Below the pieces are notes generated by a model, which was given only the letters and a program-made list of their open reading frames with translations, had not been told where the DNA came from and made no database searches. DNA of 64,000 nucleotides from Crocodylus rhombifer (Eukaryota > Chordata > Crocodylia > Crocodylidae): NCBI GenBank assembly GCA_038503035.1, contig JAVSML010025178.1:290149-354148 (forward strand), read 5' to 3'. Made by a program: the position numbers and the translations under genes. This document shows, piece by piece, positions 1 to 10,950 of this stretch. Positions within the stretch are counted from its first letter, which is position 1; every line of letters begins with the position of its first letter.

Positions 1-1230
1 GTGGAAGGTGAAGAAGCTATGGTACCATATAAAGGAGAGAGAGGCTCTCAACAACATGTGTTCTGTCATCTCCAGTTGCATGTGAGCTAGTGGTCCATGC
101 TGATGTGCTGCCCTCCAGGGTCCCTGGCAAAATGTAACTGGCATAACTTAAATAAGCTCTTGCAGCCGGAGCTTAGGCCTAGTCATTTCTGGCAGCAGTC
201 TGTCGTATTCAGCGGAGTGACATCAGGTATTACCCTGATCTGTTATTTTCCTAGCTTGGTCCACTGCTGCAAAAGATATTGTGCAAGAGCCCAGCTATAA
301 TTTTCTAACCCCTACATAGAGAATACTAGAACTAAAGGGCAGGGTGGAGAGCTGGGGCACTGCCTTCTGACATTCCACTCCCCGTGACATTGCTGGATCT
401 TTAATCATTTGCCCAGTTCAGTGCTCATTTTAAAATCTCCTTTTTTCCTCTAACCATGACATGCAGCCCTGTTTACCCCATGTTCCTCTCCAGATAGAAC
501 AAGGCACCAGAACTCAGTAAGGTTGAGTGCCAATTCTTTCCTGTTTCAAGCGTCTGCTCTCTCTTCTTCAACTGGACCACAGTCCAGCCCCATCCCATCC
601 CATCCCATCCCTGGCAGGGCCTTCACTTCCCCTTTTCCCCAAGCTCAGTGTTATTTGGCATCAGCAGAGAAGCTTCCCTGATTTCTCATGGCCTTTCTCT
701 CCCTTCTTCTCTCTGGCTCAGATGTACATTATAACATTATTATTTCTTACTGTATCTGCTTCTCACCTCAAATCTATGCTGCAGCCCCCTGAAATTCTTT
801 TCTTTCTTCTTGCTTAGCCCAACAGAAATTCCCTGGTATCTTTCCATCTTAGCTTGGATACTGGTTTCATATAAAAAAATAACTACCCGAAGAACTCCCC
901 ACCATGAACCTGACATCCTCCTGCTGTGGAAAGGAAAAGACATTTCTCTAGCCCACACCCTCTTCCATGCAGCATCTTAAATGCTCAGAGCTCCTAGAAG
1001 AAATGTTTTGCAAAGAACTTGCTGAAGACTGAGTTGGTCAGGCTACTTCTTGAGCTGGGAGGCTGTGGTTCCACATGTCCCAGCATGGAGTACCCCAGGC
1101 CCATGCCAAGAGAAACCTCAACAGCATTTAAGCAGCAGCAGGATGAGGCCCAGCAGCACCAGGTGACTCAGCAATGAATGACATCAGCACCATGGAAGAC
1201 AAATAGGCCGACATGGTAGAAGTGAGGAGC
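1..1230. other. Unique sequence, no gene recognised
   Basis: I see no recognisable coding exon, RNA gene or transposon here. The only low-complexity feature is a short CATCC pentamer run near 588-611. Short open frames on both strands have no recognisable domains. Confidence 0.5.
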
Positions 1231-1600
1231 CCGTGTGTGGTGATAACATTTTTTTAATCTTATTTTTTATTTTATTATTCTCTCTCTCGTGGTTTCTCCA
1301 GCTCCCAGAATGAACAGGGGTTTTTATTGCCAGGGTTAAAAAACACGAATTTGCATTACATCCTGGCTCCCGCTGTAATACTTCAGTCTTGTTTCTTTCT
1401 CGTCCCCTCTCCAGAACAACTGATGCTATCACAGCCTGATTTAATTTCAAAGACGGATTGTGATTTGGCAGTCGAGGGAAAAAAAAAAAGCCAAGCTAAT
1501 CAAAAGTCACCATCTGCTGCGTTGCCATGGGGATATTCCTCCCCAATAAATGTGCTCTTTGCCAAAATCACAGATAACAGCACTATAAAGGGTGGGAGGT
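1231..1600. promoter_or_regulatory. Candidate regulatory or conserved non-coding stretch with TATA-like motif
   Basis: This is non-repetitive sequence with AT-rich blocks and a TATA-like CACTATAAAGGG at 1581-1592. It runs directly into a long purine-rich tract. The arrangement resembles a TATA-type promoter followed by a GA-rich leader, but no downstream gene is recognisable, so promoter function is only inferred. It could equally be a conserved enhancer or neutral sequence. Confidence 0.25.
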
Positions 1601-1850
1601 GGGGGGAAAATCAAAGAAAGAAGTTCCAACGCTAGGGGGGGAACGAAAGAGAGAGACGAGGGAGAAAGAAGAGACAGAGAAGAAGTGGGAGAGAAAGAGA
1701 CAAGGGACCACTGAGGAGGAAGTGAAAAATGATAAACGGACAAACTACTGAGAAGGAAGAAGTAGCAAGAGGGACAGGCAGGCAGCCGGCTGATGGAGGG
1801 AGACAGACAGAAAGACAACTGGGGAGGAGAAAAGAAGAGAGACCTCTAAG
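1587..1850 (+). repeat. Purine-rich (GA) low-complexity tract
   Basis: About 260 bases of the + strand are dominated by G and A (runs such as GAAAGAGAGAGACGAGGGAG), with few pyrimidine interruptions. Such tracts can form triplex (H-DNA) structures. It begins just after the TATA-like motif at 1581. Confidence 0.7.
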
Positions 1851-4544
1851 CGCTTTGCTGCGTAAGACACAAAATCAAAACAAGCAGAGATAAGATAATT
1901 GCCCTCAAAGACTGGGTTCTGGTGATTAGGAGAAAACTGAAGCTTCAGTGAAAATTCCCAGAGATGATGGTTTCAGCTGAAGAAGGCATCTCAGCACTGT
2001 TTGAATCATAAAGCAAAAATCCCCTTGATGTGACAAACAGCAATGCACCAGAAAGATTGGACTTCTGTTCCCTTATCTAGAACACAGAGCACTCCAGCAT
2101 CCTGCAGTCACAGTCCCAAACAATGTAACAGCACCATGCTAAGGTGCATCATTTTGCTATGCTGCAGAGTAGCTCAGGGCTGCCTTTTAAAAATACAAAT
2201 CCCCTTGAAGTGAAGGTCTTCAAAACAACTTGGCAAAAGGTGCCAGGGCCAGAGGCCTTGGTCTCCCCATCTTTCTTTTCTAATAGTAATATTTGACAAG
2301 CCCTTGGGATATAGACTATAAATAGTAATAAACCTGCTAAATACAGAAAATAGCAGTTACTGTATCCAGAGGGTACCAGTTCCATCTCCCAGTTTGGTAG
2401 TTGCTGTGGTGTATCTAAAGCTTCAGTATGGTGAATAAGCCAACTACTACCTAGAGCCAAGATGCCACCAAACCCGAAAAGGGATAAAAGAAGTAAGATC
2501 TGAGATCACAATGTGCTGACTATCCCTAAGCATGCTGGAAAGGTGCATATGTGTTTCAAATATTCCTATCAGCCTCCAGGAACTCATAGAGATATGAAAG
2601 TAATTTTGAATACAGCTGGCTGAATACAGCAGGAACACAATTAGCCCTTTTCTATCTGAGAAAGAAATTGGGTTATGGATCAGTTTTAATGCATTTGTTG
2701 CTCAAGATTCTTCAATGCCTGTTGTGTGAGCTTCTTTAGCAGTTCAGAATCCCTGTTGTTTTGATAAAAGATACAAATCTTATGGCTTTACCCCTGTTTC
2801 CTGAAAGGGTGAGCACAGCCCAATGTTGTCAACCCCAAACTTTCAAAAATTAAAAGTCCCCCACACCCTGCACCATGAAAACACTCCAAAGAGATCACTG
2901 TAACTAGCACAAGACTTAAAAACAAATACCTTTCGTGGGGGGGTTTCTATGCCTTATACTTACTTTTGGGTCATCTAGGAGTGACTAGGGCCACAATTTC
3001 AAGCTTTCCTCTGCACTCATGAAGACAAATATTTGAAAAAACAAAAGCTAAAATTCTCTTCCAATCACACGATTCATGGATCTGGAGTTTAAAAACAAAT
3101 ATGACCTATCTTAAGACTTGCAAGAACTGAACACCGGTCAAGCTTAGAGGTCAGTAGGAATGCTGGATATTATGAATTTGAAATAGTCTTCTGGGAAATA
3201 TTCTTCATTAAGCAAAAACTTAGTTCACTAGACAAAGTTGAAGTGAATTATTTTATGAACTCAATGGAGGTTACAGCTACCAGGAGGAAAAGCCATGAAA
3301 AGTCCCAACTCATCAGAACCAAATTCAGAATAGGCATTGGGCAAAAAAAGAAAAACAGAAAAAAACCTTTTATGTTACAACTATGATACATTCCTCCATC
3401 TAGGTTTCCCCAGCCTAGACACAGATACCAACAAACAGGGTAACGGCACATTCAGCATCCCAGCACAGCTTGCAATTTATGTAACAGCTAAGACAATTGA
3501 GAAGGCAAGGGTAAGGTTTCTCTGGGTCATGGTGCCCTCCTTTGCCTGGATGGATTCAGTTTACATACCATACAGACTTCACTACAGTCCACTCATCCTC
3601 AGACAGGCAGAAGCATTAACAAGTTTGACAAAAAGCTGTGTTGGCCTTTAAAATGACTATTGTATTTACAATAAAGGTAATCTTTTGAGACAGGATTGTG
3701 TCAGTGAAATGCTGGGATTCTGCCCCCTTTCTCTCCAAGAGCAACCCCCTAGTTCACTCACCGTCTCTCTGCATTGCTTTTCTGGGATACATCCATTGAA
3801 CTAGGGTGCTGTTGCAGGCCAAATTACTCCAAGGTGATCTGGAAGGAAGTGCTAAGCTACAGATCATTCTGGAAGAGATACAGCCATTGTACTTCATGAC
3901 CAGGAAATGGAAGTGATCTCAAGAAGATAAATCTCTCAGATGAGCTGGATAGGATGTGATTTTGGGTGTCTCTCCTATTAACCTGCTGTTATCTCCTGCT
4001 TTGCTAGAAGAGTAGGGGAGCTGCGTAAGGGTGGTGCACCAGGCAAGTGCTCTACGGGTAGCCTCTTGGAAGATTTCTCTAGCATTCAAAACCACAGAGA
4101 TATAGTCTCCCAGGCCACAGAGATGGGGTTAGGGGAGTGGGTGACGTGATGACTTCAAGTACTCTGGCAGCAGGTATGCCTCCACAGCCACGCACAGGTG
4201 GGGAAGCATGCACTAGACAGGGGTTTCTGTGGTCAGAGGGCAGATTGTCAGAACTGGTAGAAAGAGAGGGACAGAGGGAGGAAGCCAGAGATTTGAGAAG
4301 CAGATGGGGACCAGGGAACAATATGAACACTCAAGATGGAAAATGAAAGCCGATTAGCCAGAGACACATGGAAACAGGACACATTTAACAAGAACCGCAC
4401 AGAATGGAACATGGAGGGAAATTTTGAGAGAGAACAAGATAAAGAGGGAAGTTTTGTGTCAGTCAAGCAATATATATTGACAAAACATGCAAACTGAGGC
4501 ATGACAACATTGGTATGTATTCTTAAGATTCCTGGCCCTATCAT
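1851..4544. other. Unique sequence, no gene recognised
   Basis: I see no transposon protein similarity, RNA gene or tandem array here. Short frames on both strands carry no recognisable domain and are probably chance. Confidence 0.45.
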
Positions 4545-4554
4545 NNNNNNNNNN
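4545..4554. other. Assembly gap (10 N)
   Basis: Ten consecutive N characters mark an assembly gap of probably arbitrary size. The bases TCAT occur on both sides, so the flanks may overlap or the gap may be very small. Confidence 0.98.
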
Positions 4555-4865
4555 TCATGGGAACAGAAGGTGCAAGATAAGTGCTAGGGATGGATCACAG
4601 GATGACAAACCAGAGGAGCCTCCAACATGACAACAGAAGATAGCACTGAGATCTGAAACCCACAAACCACCACTCTCTGGGTCCAGCCTCAGAGCCAATT
4701 CCCCAGCCATCAGTTGTGATGTAGCCGAGGCTACAGTTGGCCAATTTTTCCATGAGGAGATCATGGGATACCAGATCAAAGGCTTTTTTAAAGTCCAGAT
4801 ATATGATGTCAATCTCCTCTCCCTTGTCCAGGCTGAGTTCTGAACTACTTGTTCTGTATTGTAGA
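4555..4865 (-). mobile_element. CR1 LINE fragment, reverse transcriptase region
   Basis: Read on the minus strand, the segment 4865 to about 4700 encodes the CR1 RT block with the motif IIYLDFKKAFDLVSHDLL, which includes one catalytic aspartate. The frame degenerates after that and runs into the assembly gap. It is a 5'- and 3'-truncated, inactive copy. The same block occurs in the longer CR1 at 15.2-17.4 kb, where it reads YLDFKKAFDLVPQDVL. Confidence 0.85.
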
Positions 4866-5034
4866 AAGGTATTTAAGTCATTGTACATATGATATTTGCA
4901 CATTTTTTCTTGATACCAGAAAACCTAGAAATGTGTGAGTATTTAAATGGCTTGTGTTTGGACTTCCCCCTGTGTTCATAGTACAAAGAGCACCTGACCC
5001 AACATAATGCAAGAAGATTGACACAGTGGTGATG
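4866..5034. other. Unclassified sequence between CR1 and GC-rich repeat
   Basis: Short AT-rich spacer. Nothing recognisable. Confidence 0.4.
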
Positions 5035-5290
5035 CATAGGGGGTGCACAGGGGTGCACGTGCACCCCCTGAGAGCGCCAGTGCACCCCCTGACTGGCCGC
5101 ACTCGCCACTTAGGCGATGGGCAGGGGGTCAGGTGAGAGTGCTCGTGCCCCACCCTGCAAGCACCAGCTGATTGCTGCAGCCACTCCCAGAAGTGGCTGC
5201 AATGATCGGCCGCAGCGATCGGCCGTCGTGGGATTGGCCGCGGAGGGACCCCCCTACCCACCTGGTCAGCAGGACTGGTCACACAGTGCT
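5035..5290. repeat. GC-rich palindromic repeat block, probable DNA-transposon remnant
   Basis: The block holds a perfect 18-bp palindrome, GGGGTGCACGTGCACCCC, at 5050-5067. GTGCACCCCCTGA occurs twice and GATCGGCCG or GATTGGCCG three times (5202-5245). This composition differs sharply from the AT-rich flanks and fits a MITE or other inserted repeat. No terminal repeats or target duplications were found, so the class is unknown. Confidence 0.45.
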
Positions 5291-6189
5291 GCCTAGGAAC
5301 TGGGTAGTTTTTACATCTACAGGATTTGGCCCATCTTCTGTTGTCTCATTCTCATCTTTGCATTCCTGGGATCAAGGAAATTACATGAGATCTAGTATTT
5401 TCAAGTTTCCCATGGGACAACAGCAATGGGGAGTGAAGACCAGCTGTCCAATGTTCTAGGCTTGTGAGAATTCAAATATTCTCAGGGTTTTGACATTATT
5501 CAGACTGATGTGAAATAGCTTATATCAGCTCTGATTGAGTTGCTCTGGAACCCAAAAGCAGGCGTGTAGAATATAGTTTTGATCAAAATTCCCCATTTGA
5601 CATCTCATTAATAACATCATGGTGGCCTCAGAACAGCCTGCCATACTATCACTTGTCTGCACAATTTTTTTTTATGAGTGTAAAACTGGGTGTTGAGTTA
5701 GGAATCTCAGAAACAGCTTCCTTCCATCCCAGCTCAGCAGTTTCCCAAGAAGCAAGTCCTAGGAGCAACCATGCCAGTTGGAAGCTCCCAAAAAGCATTT
5801 ATTCTTTTTTCTTTTCAGTAAGAAGAATGATGTTAGCTGTACACATTTGGTTTCTAGGAAATCAGAGATATTAAGGTTTGCTGTCACTGTCCACAAGGCT
5901 CTGCTTTTTTTCCCCCCTCTCCAACCACAGAGCTACCCAACTGTCTGTTCACAATTCTGTGAAGTGCAATTCAACAGATACTTTCTAGCGTAAGTAGTAG
6001 TATAGTTGGAATTACTACCAGAGGGCAATCAAGATGCTAAATATAGAGACCTACTCAAGTTGTGATTCTGTGGAAATTGTAAAATAGGGCATTCTCCCTG
6101 AAAGTGGGAGTTATCCGCAAAATCTGTGGGAGAAAAACATTACTTAAAAAAAAAATGCTGGCTCCCCAGTGGTAGCCATCAGTTCTCAT
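5291..6189. other. Unique sequence, no gene recognised
   Basis: AT-rich, non-repetitive sequence. No domain similarity in any frame. Confidence 0.45.
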
Positions 6190-6246
6190 ACAATCATAGA
6201 AAATGAATCGCAGAAAATTAGGGTTGGAAGGGACCATGGCCACTGA
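6190..6246 (-). mobile_element. CR1 LINE 3' tail (minus strand)
   Basis: The sequence ATTAGGGTTGGAAGGGACC is the reverse complement of the conserved CR1 3' untranslated end. It is preceded by the short degenerate terminal repeats (ATCATAGAAAATGAATCGCAG) that end CR1 copies. Only the last few dozen bases are retained, as expected for severe 5' truncation. Confidence 0.75.
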
Positions 6247-6319
6247 GGCCCAGTGACACAGGCCGGGTGGGAAAGGGGGTGGGAGGATGCCAGCATGAAG
6301 GGAGCTGTGAAGACAGCTA

Positions 6320-6538
6320 CCCCCACCCCTCACCACTGATTGGCTGAGACTTCCTATCATGTGGCTCCGCCCCTTTCCAAGCAGTTGTGAGGGGTGAGGC
6401 TGTATGACAGACACCTTTCTCAGACAATCAGCAGCAAGGGGAGGGGGAGGATATATGATGGATAGCCCTCTTAATGAATCAGTGGTGAGGGGCAGGGCCA
6501 CCTAGGCCCCTTAGTCAATCAGCAGCATGGGGGGAGGA
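6320..6538. repeat. Degenerate array of a 24-bp CCAAT-like / G-rich motif
   Basis: Five copies of a 24-bp motif, roughly YVAATCAGYRGYRWGGGGNRGGG, were found by eye. Direct copies lie at 6377-6400, 6424-6447, 6475-6498 and 6515-6538, and an inverted copy at 6320-6343. Spacing of the direct copies is 40-51 bp. Two subtypes appear: AGTGGTGAGGGG and AGCAGCAWGGGG. The core CAATCAG/CTGATTG resembles a CCAAT box, but regulatory function is not shown. Confidence 0.65.
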
Positions 6539-8486
6539 GGGGGTGCCACGGTAAGCCTGTGAAAATGGTGGCGCATCCTGTGATGTGCCCATAAAATGGG
6601 CCATCTGCCACCTCGATTTGGGTAAGTCTCAAGTTGTAGGCAACATAGTGATTTGCTTCATGGGATTGAGGCGGCAGAGAGGCAAGAACAGTCCCATACA
6701 GGTGCCTGTCACAGTGATACGTTCATCCTTGTACTCTCCCAAGTGCTTGAATTTAGCACTGTTGCAAGAAGAAAGACCATGGCCGGAAAGTCCTCCACAG
6801 GCAGGGTAACGGGGCGGAAGGCACAAAGAGGCCTGATATGATGGTGCTAATGGTGCTGGAAAGATGGGTTGATACAAAGGGGTCTGCAGTTGCTACTACA
6901 TTCAGCTCAACCTGCTGCATGCTCAAGCACCAACAGGAGTGGTGAAGACCAGCTCTGGTAGGAAGAGGAGAGAGCTGGGTTAATCATTAGCTCTTCCCCC
7001 TGGCTTCCAACAGGGTCTTGGGTTTTAGGCTGAGACACGGGGAGGAGAACTGATAAGGCAGAGGCAGAGGCAGAGGCAGAGGCGGGACTAGAAGCCAGAT
7101 TGCCAGCTTCCCAGTCCCATGACCACTGGATAGTGCTCTTTCACCAGGCACAATTTCCTTTCTCTCCTTCCTCTTCTCACCTGTTGTATTTTCAGTGCAT
7201 GCTACAAAAACACAAGAGGGAGGGGGATGGAGGCAGAAGAGGGGCAAAAATGGGGAAGCAATGAATATTTGTTAAAAATAATAAGAGAGAAAGCCTTTCT
7301 TTCCCCCAACAAAACCTTTCCCCATTCAGCCAGCTTCTCACTACTACTACTTTTTTTCCAATTAAACAGCAAATTATACTTATCAAAGAAAAGAAGGTAA
7401 AGAGAAATCTGAAAGGCTGCGAAAAACCTTTAATTATTAGTATAGTGGCATGAAAAGCTGTTGAGCCCCTTAGAAACGTACATGGCCAATTATCAAAATA
7501 TATAAGAGATGCAGAAAGAAAGGTTTGTCTAATAAGTATGAATCGCGGGGCCATTTAGAACATCAGTGTTAAAGCATTAGAGTTAAATGGGAAAGTAAAA
7601 AGGGGCTGATGGTTTTAACTATTTCACAGGAGGACAAGAGGTTGATACTGATAAGACAAGCAGTATAGTGAAGTTAATTATCTGCGGCCCGTGGTGCACA
7701 AAGCTGTTTGAGCTGGTGATTAATAGAGATAAACCATTCAAACTCCACATTTCTAAGGTGAATGAAGATGGCAGAGAGACTACAGCTGCAGCATACTAAC
7801 TAATCCGACGGAAATAGGTCCTGCTTCTTTGGAGACCGTCAGCTGAATTTATCGCATCCAATCTGCTCCCCTCTCCAAGACCCATGGCAAGATTTAGGAA
7901 GCAAGGAGAAGACAGACTGAACTTTCCCAACATCACTGGGGGCTGGCTCAGTTCATACCTGTCAGACGAAAAAATAATGTGAATTACCCACTCCGTAAAT
8001 GAATTAAAAAATGGTCCCATGTTATTTCTTTTCCAGGGAATAAGGCAAAATGGCTGATATTATACATGCGTGTTATAACATTCTGATTAGCATGCACATG
8101 CACCACTGGCCCCTTTCGGATCAAATCAGCTGGGTGTCATAGGCCCAATACTGCTAACAGCGAATAGAGTCCTTTTTACCCAAATGGCAGGGAGCCGGGT
8201 TTGTAGAGTAGGAAGATCCATATGTTTTTTCTGCTGTGGCTGTGAAGTTTCTACAGCATGCAGGAAAATGCAACAAGCTAGAGGCCACAGCTTTGCTACC
8301 TATTTTGTATAAATATGCTGTACCATATATACACACTATATATACGTAAATACTAGTGTTGGCCGTCTTGTAAGTAGCTAGGAAGAGAAACAGTAGTGGG
8401 GTGGGTGAAGAGTTTGAATTCCTCAGACATAGGTTCTCTTTTAAAGCCAAAGGGAGCCCACGTGAAGAATGGAACTGAAGTGAAGT
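6539..8486. other. Mostly unique sequence with a short GGCAGA tandem repeat
   Basis: A short GGCAGA hexamer array lies at 7058-7084. The stretch 7640-7800 is non-repetitive and contains TTAATTA and GATTAAT-type homeodomain-like cores, so it is a weak candidate for a conserved non-coding element. The frames around 6629-6877 carry no domain I recognise. Confidence 0.4.
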
Positions 8487-8592
8487 GTCTAGTGGTTTAA
8501 CTATGAGGTTTGGAATCAGGAAGCAGAGATGTGAATACAGACAAGACTGATTCAGCCCTTCATCTTTCTGAGGTAGATAAATTGGGCACCGT
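8487..8592 (+). repeat. Old tRNA-derived SINE copy
   Basis: The TCTAGTGGTTTAA head resembles a tRNA A-box region. The tail GACTGATTCAGCCCTTCATC, then TTTCTGAGGTAGATAAATTGGGCACC, resembles the conserved tail of a widespread amniote tRNA-SINE (cattcatccttccgaggt-type). A related copy at 26660-26790 shares the head and the GACTNNNNCAGNCTTCATC tail. The internal B box is decayed here. Confidence 0.55.
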
Positions 8593-10726
8593 GAGGTTTA
8601 GCATGTTTAGGTCTGGCAGATAAGACTTTAAAAATTGAGGGCCTGCATGGACAATCCAGATAGATAGATAGACCTTGATCTCACAATGTTCCCAGCCAGA
8701 TCTCCAGATCAAAGCGATTCAGATTTGTCCTAACAACAGTTGGTAGCTCAGAACTCTGGAACTTCAGTTCAGATACTTCTCCAAATCTCTCGAGCCTGCA
8801 ACATTTCTCATGAGCTTTGTGGTACTTCCTGCTTCTGGATGGGCCAGAAATATTGCAAAGACCAGTCTTCCCCTTGTGATATTTTTGACCTTGTTTCTAG
8901 GCCCTGCTGGAAAAATGAAGTTCAGAGACAGCAACAACAAATAATACAAGTAAGAATAGGAATTGTCTCTCCTGTTTTGAATTTCAGAAAACATTGACCA
9001 TACTTATTTGCATACCATGCACACCTTTTTCTCTAAAAAAACAACTTCAAAGTTGTGTCTAAAGCAGGGGCATTGATTTCCATGCCAGATTTGAAGCACA
9101 GGAACACTGTAATGACTGCCAGGGCTGTGCTCGTGATCTTGGCAGCAGAGAAGGAGGGTAGAGAGCACTCTGCAGTATCAGTTAGACATAACCCTTTCAC
9201 AGCTGTTGCTGAAATGGCAGGTTTAGGTTGAGCAGTCCGAAGGTGTTTCAAATTCAGCAATCATTTTGATGGGGTTAAAGCTTGACCTATTGCCTGGAGC
9301 AGCCATTGAACTGGTTGAAGACAAGTGGTCAGCTTTAGCCCCCATTCTGAAATAATCTTTTTCTCCCCCCTCATTCTGCCTTCCCAAAACAAGGTGCGTG
9401 TTTTATTCAGGGGCATGTAGTATGCAAGAAATTGTGGCAGCATTGTGGTTTCTTGTTCATTTTGAATACTAAGACTGTAGTCAGTTGTTATTCTCCCCAA
9501 ACTGTTTTGTTCATCCCCAATATCTACAAAGGCACTGGAACTTCTGCATTTGCACACAAGAGTTTCCTCTATTTTTGGCCAAACTAATTTAAATGTTTTT
9601 TAGCTGTATCCAGGCCAACCCATTGCATCTCCAAGTTTTAGTCCATTGAGGATTCATTCATGCCTGGGACACAAACTATTGTAAATGGGGATCCCTGAAG
9701 GACACACTAATAGACTGTGACTTTAAAGTGCTTGTTTGAGATGGTTCTGTATTTTTTGTAAGCCAGTGGAGTTTGTTGGTGAGCTCTGAGTGGGCATCTT
9801 CATCCTCTGCCAAGTCCAGAATCTTTTTTGGAATCCTCCCAAACCCTGGAGATTTGGATAAAATGACATGGATCTAAACTGTACTTGGTTTTCAGCATGT
9901 AGATCCCCAGGCACTTGTAACCACAGTATGGAAGCAGGACACAGGGAAGAACAGCTCTCTCCCCCTCCCCACATCCACCACACGAATGAGATTCTGTTTT
10001 GGCTGGCACATTGCATCATGCCACGGGGAAAGGAAAAAGTAGCAGTTGCAACCAGCTCTCAAATCTGTCCAGGACAACATGCACACTTCCACACGCCTAA
10101 ATATCTCTCAACCAGAGGAGATTCTGACTGAGGTATGAATGCGGGCCCATTCTCAACTATAGCATCCCAAGACATCAGCAAAGTTTTCCCAAAGGATTCT
10201 ATAGTGAGCATCAGTCCTTGCAATTAAGCTCTCTCCTTGGAAATTACAAGCCCCTTTCTTCACTTAGCTCATCTCCATCAGTGTCAAGTTTCAGTTGTTG
10301 CCAAACAAATGGGTTTAAGTAGCCTGATGCAAGATGGTGGGAGAGCAGTTAAAAGAGGCTAATGGTCTGGAAGTTATTTGTCTCTGGTTAATTCATACTG
10401 TTGGATGTCTATTATGTACCTGAGCAAAGTCAGGGGTGGGCCTGTTCCTAACCTTACAAACTGGATTGGTTCATCCATCTGAGAGGAATATGAGAGCAAT
10501 ACAGAACTGAGCCCATGCAGACAATGCTTACTACATCATGTGTTTCCAACTCTACTATGAACAGATTCCAAAAGCTTGTTTTAAGGTACAAGAACCACTT
10601 TTTGATGCAGGAGGTAAATCAGAAGTGCATCAATTGTCAGTGGACCCAAAGGCAATCATTGATGGTTGCCTCCAAAAACATTCGCTGAAGGCTCATGTTA
10701 AGATTAGCATTTGGGGGCATGTCTTC
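8593..10726. other. Unique sequence, no gene recognised
   Basis: A short GATA tetranucleotide run lies near 8658-8673. Otherwise I see no repeat, RNA gene or coding similarity. Confidence 0.45.
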
Positions 10727-10950
10727 CAGGGTTCAAATTACACTCCGACTCTTGGGGTGGCGGCACTCCAAATTACACTTTGACTCACTGTCTGCGGTGG
10801 TGGCAGCCAGAAAGCCACAACCTGAGCTGCTTAGAAAGGTGTGGGGCAGGCTGGGGGCTCTCATCTCTTATGGGGGGGGCTCATCTCCTATGGGAGGCTT
10901 ATGGGGTGGGGCTAAGCCCCCTGCCGAGCCCCCTCATATTTCAAACCCTG
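10727..10950. mobile_element. hAT-like MITE, 224 bp, with target duplication
   Basis: The element starts CAGGGTTCAAATT and ends AATTTGAAACCCTG-like (CATATTTCAAACCCTG), giving inverted termini CAGGGTT. TGTCTTC is duplicated immediately outside both ends (10720-10726 and 10951-10957), which fits a 7-8 bp hAT-type target duplication. The interior is GC-rich with a locally duplicated CTCATCTCYTATGGG block and has no coding capacity. Confidence 0.75.

Noticed and set aside
6629..6877. 82-codon minus-strand frame that first looked exon-like
   Set aside because: No known domain. A plus-strand start resembling a histone-type N-terminus (MAGKSSTG) runs only 20 codons and does not continue as a histone.
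7674..7687. TTAATTATCTGCGG occurs at 7674-7687 and again at 23376-23389 in unique sequence
   Set aside because: In a 64-kb window several identical 14-mer pairs are expected by chance, so this shared motif alone is not evidence of common function.
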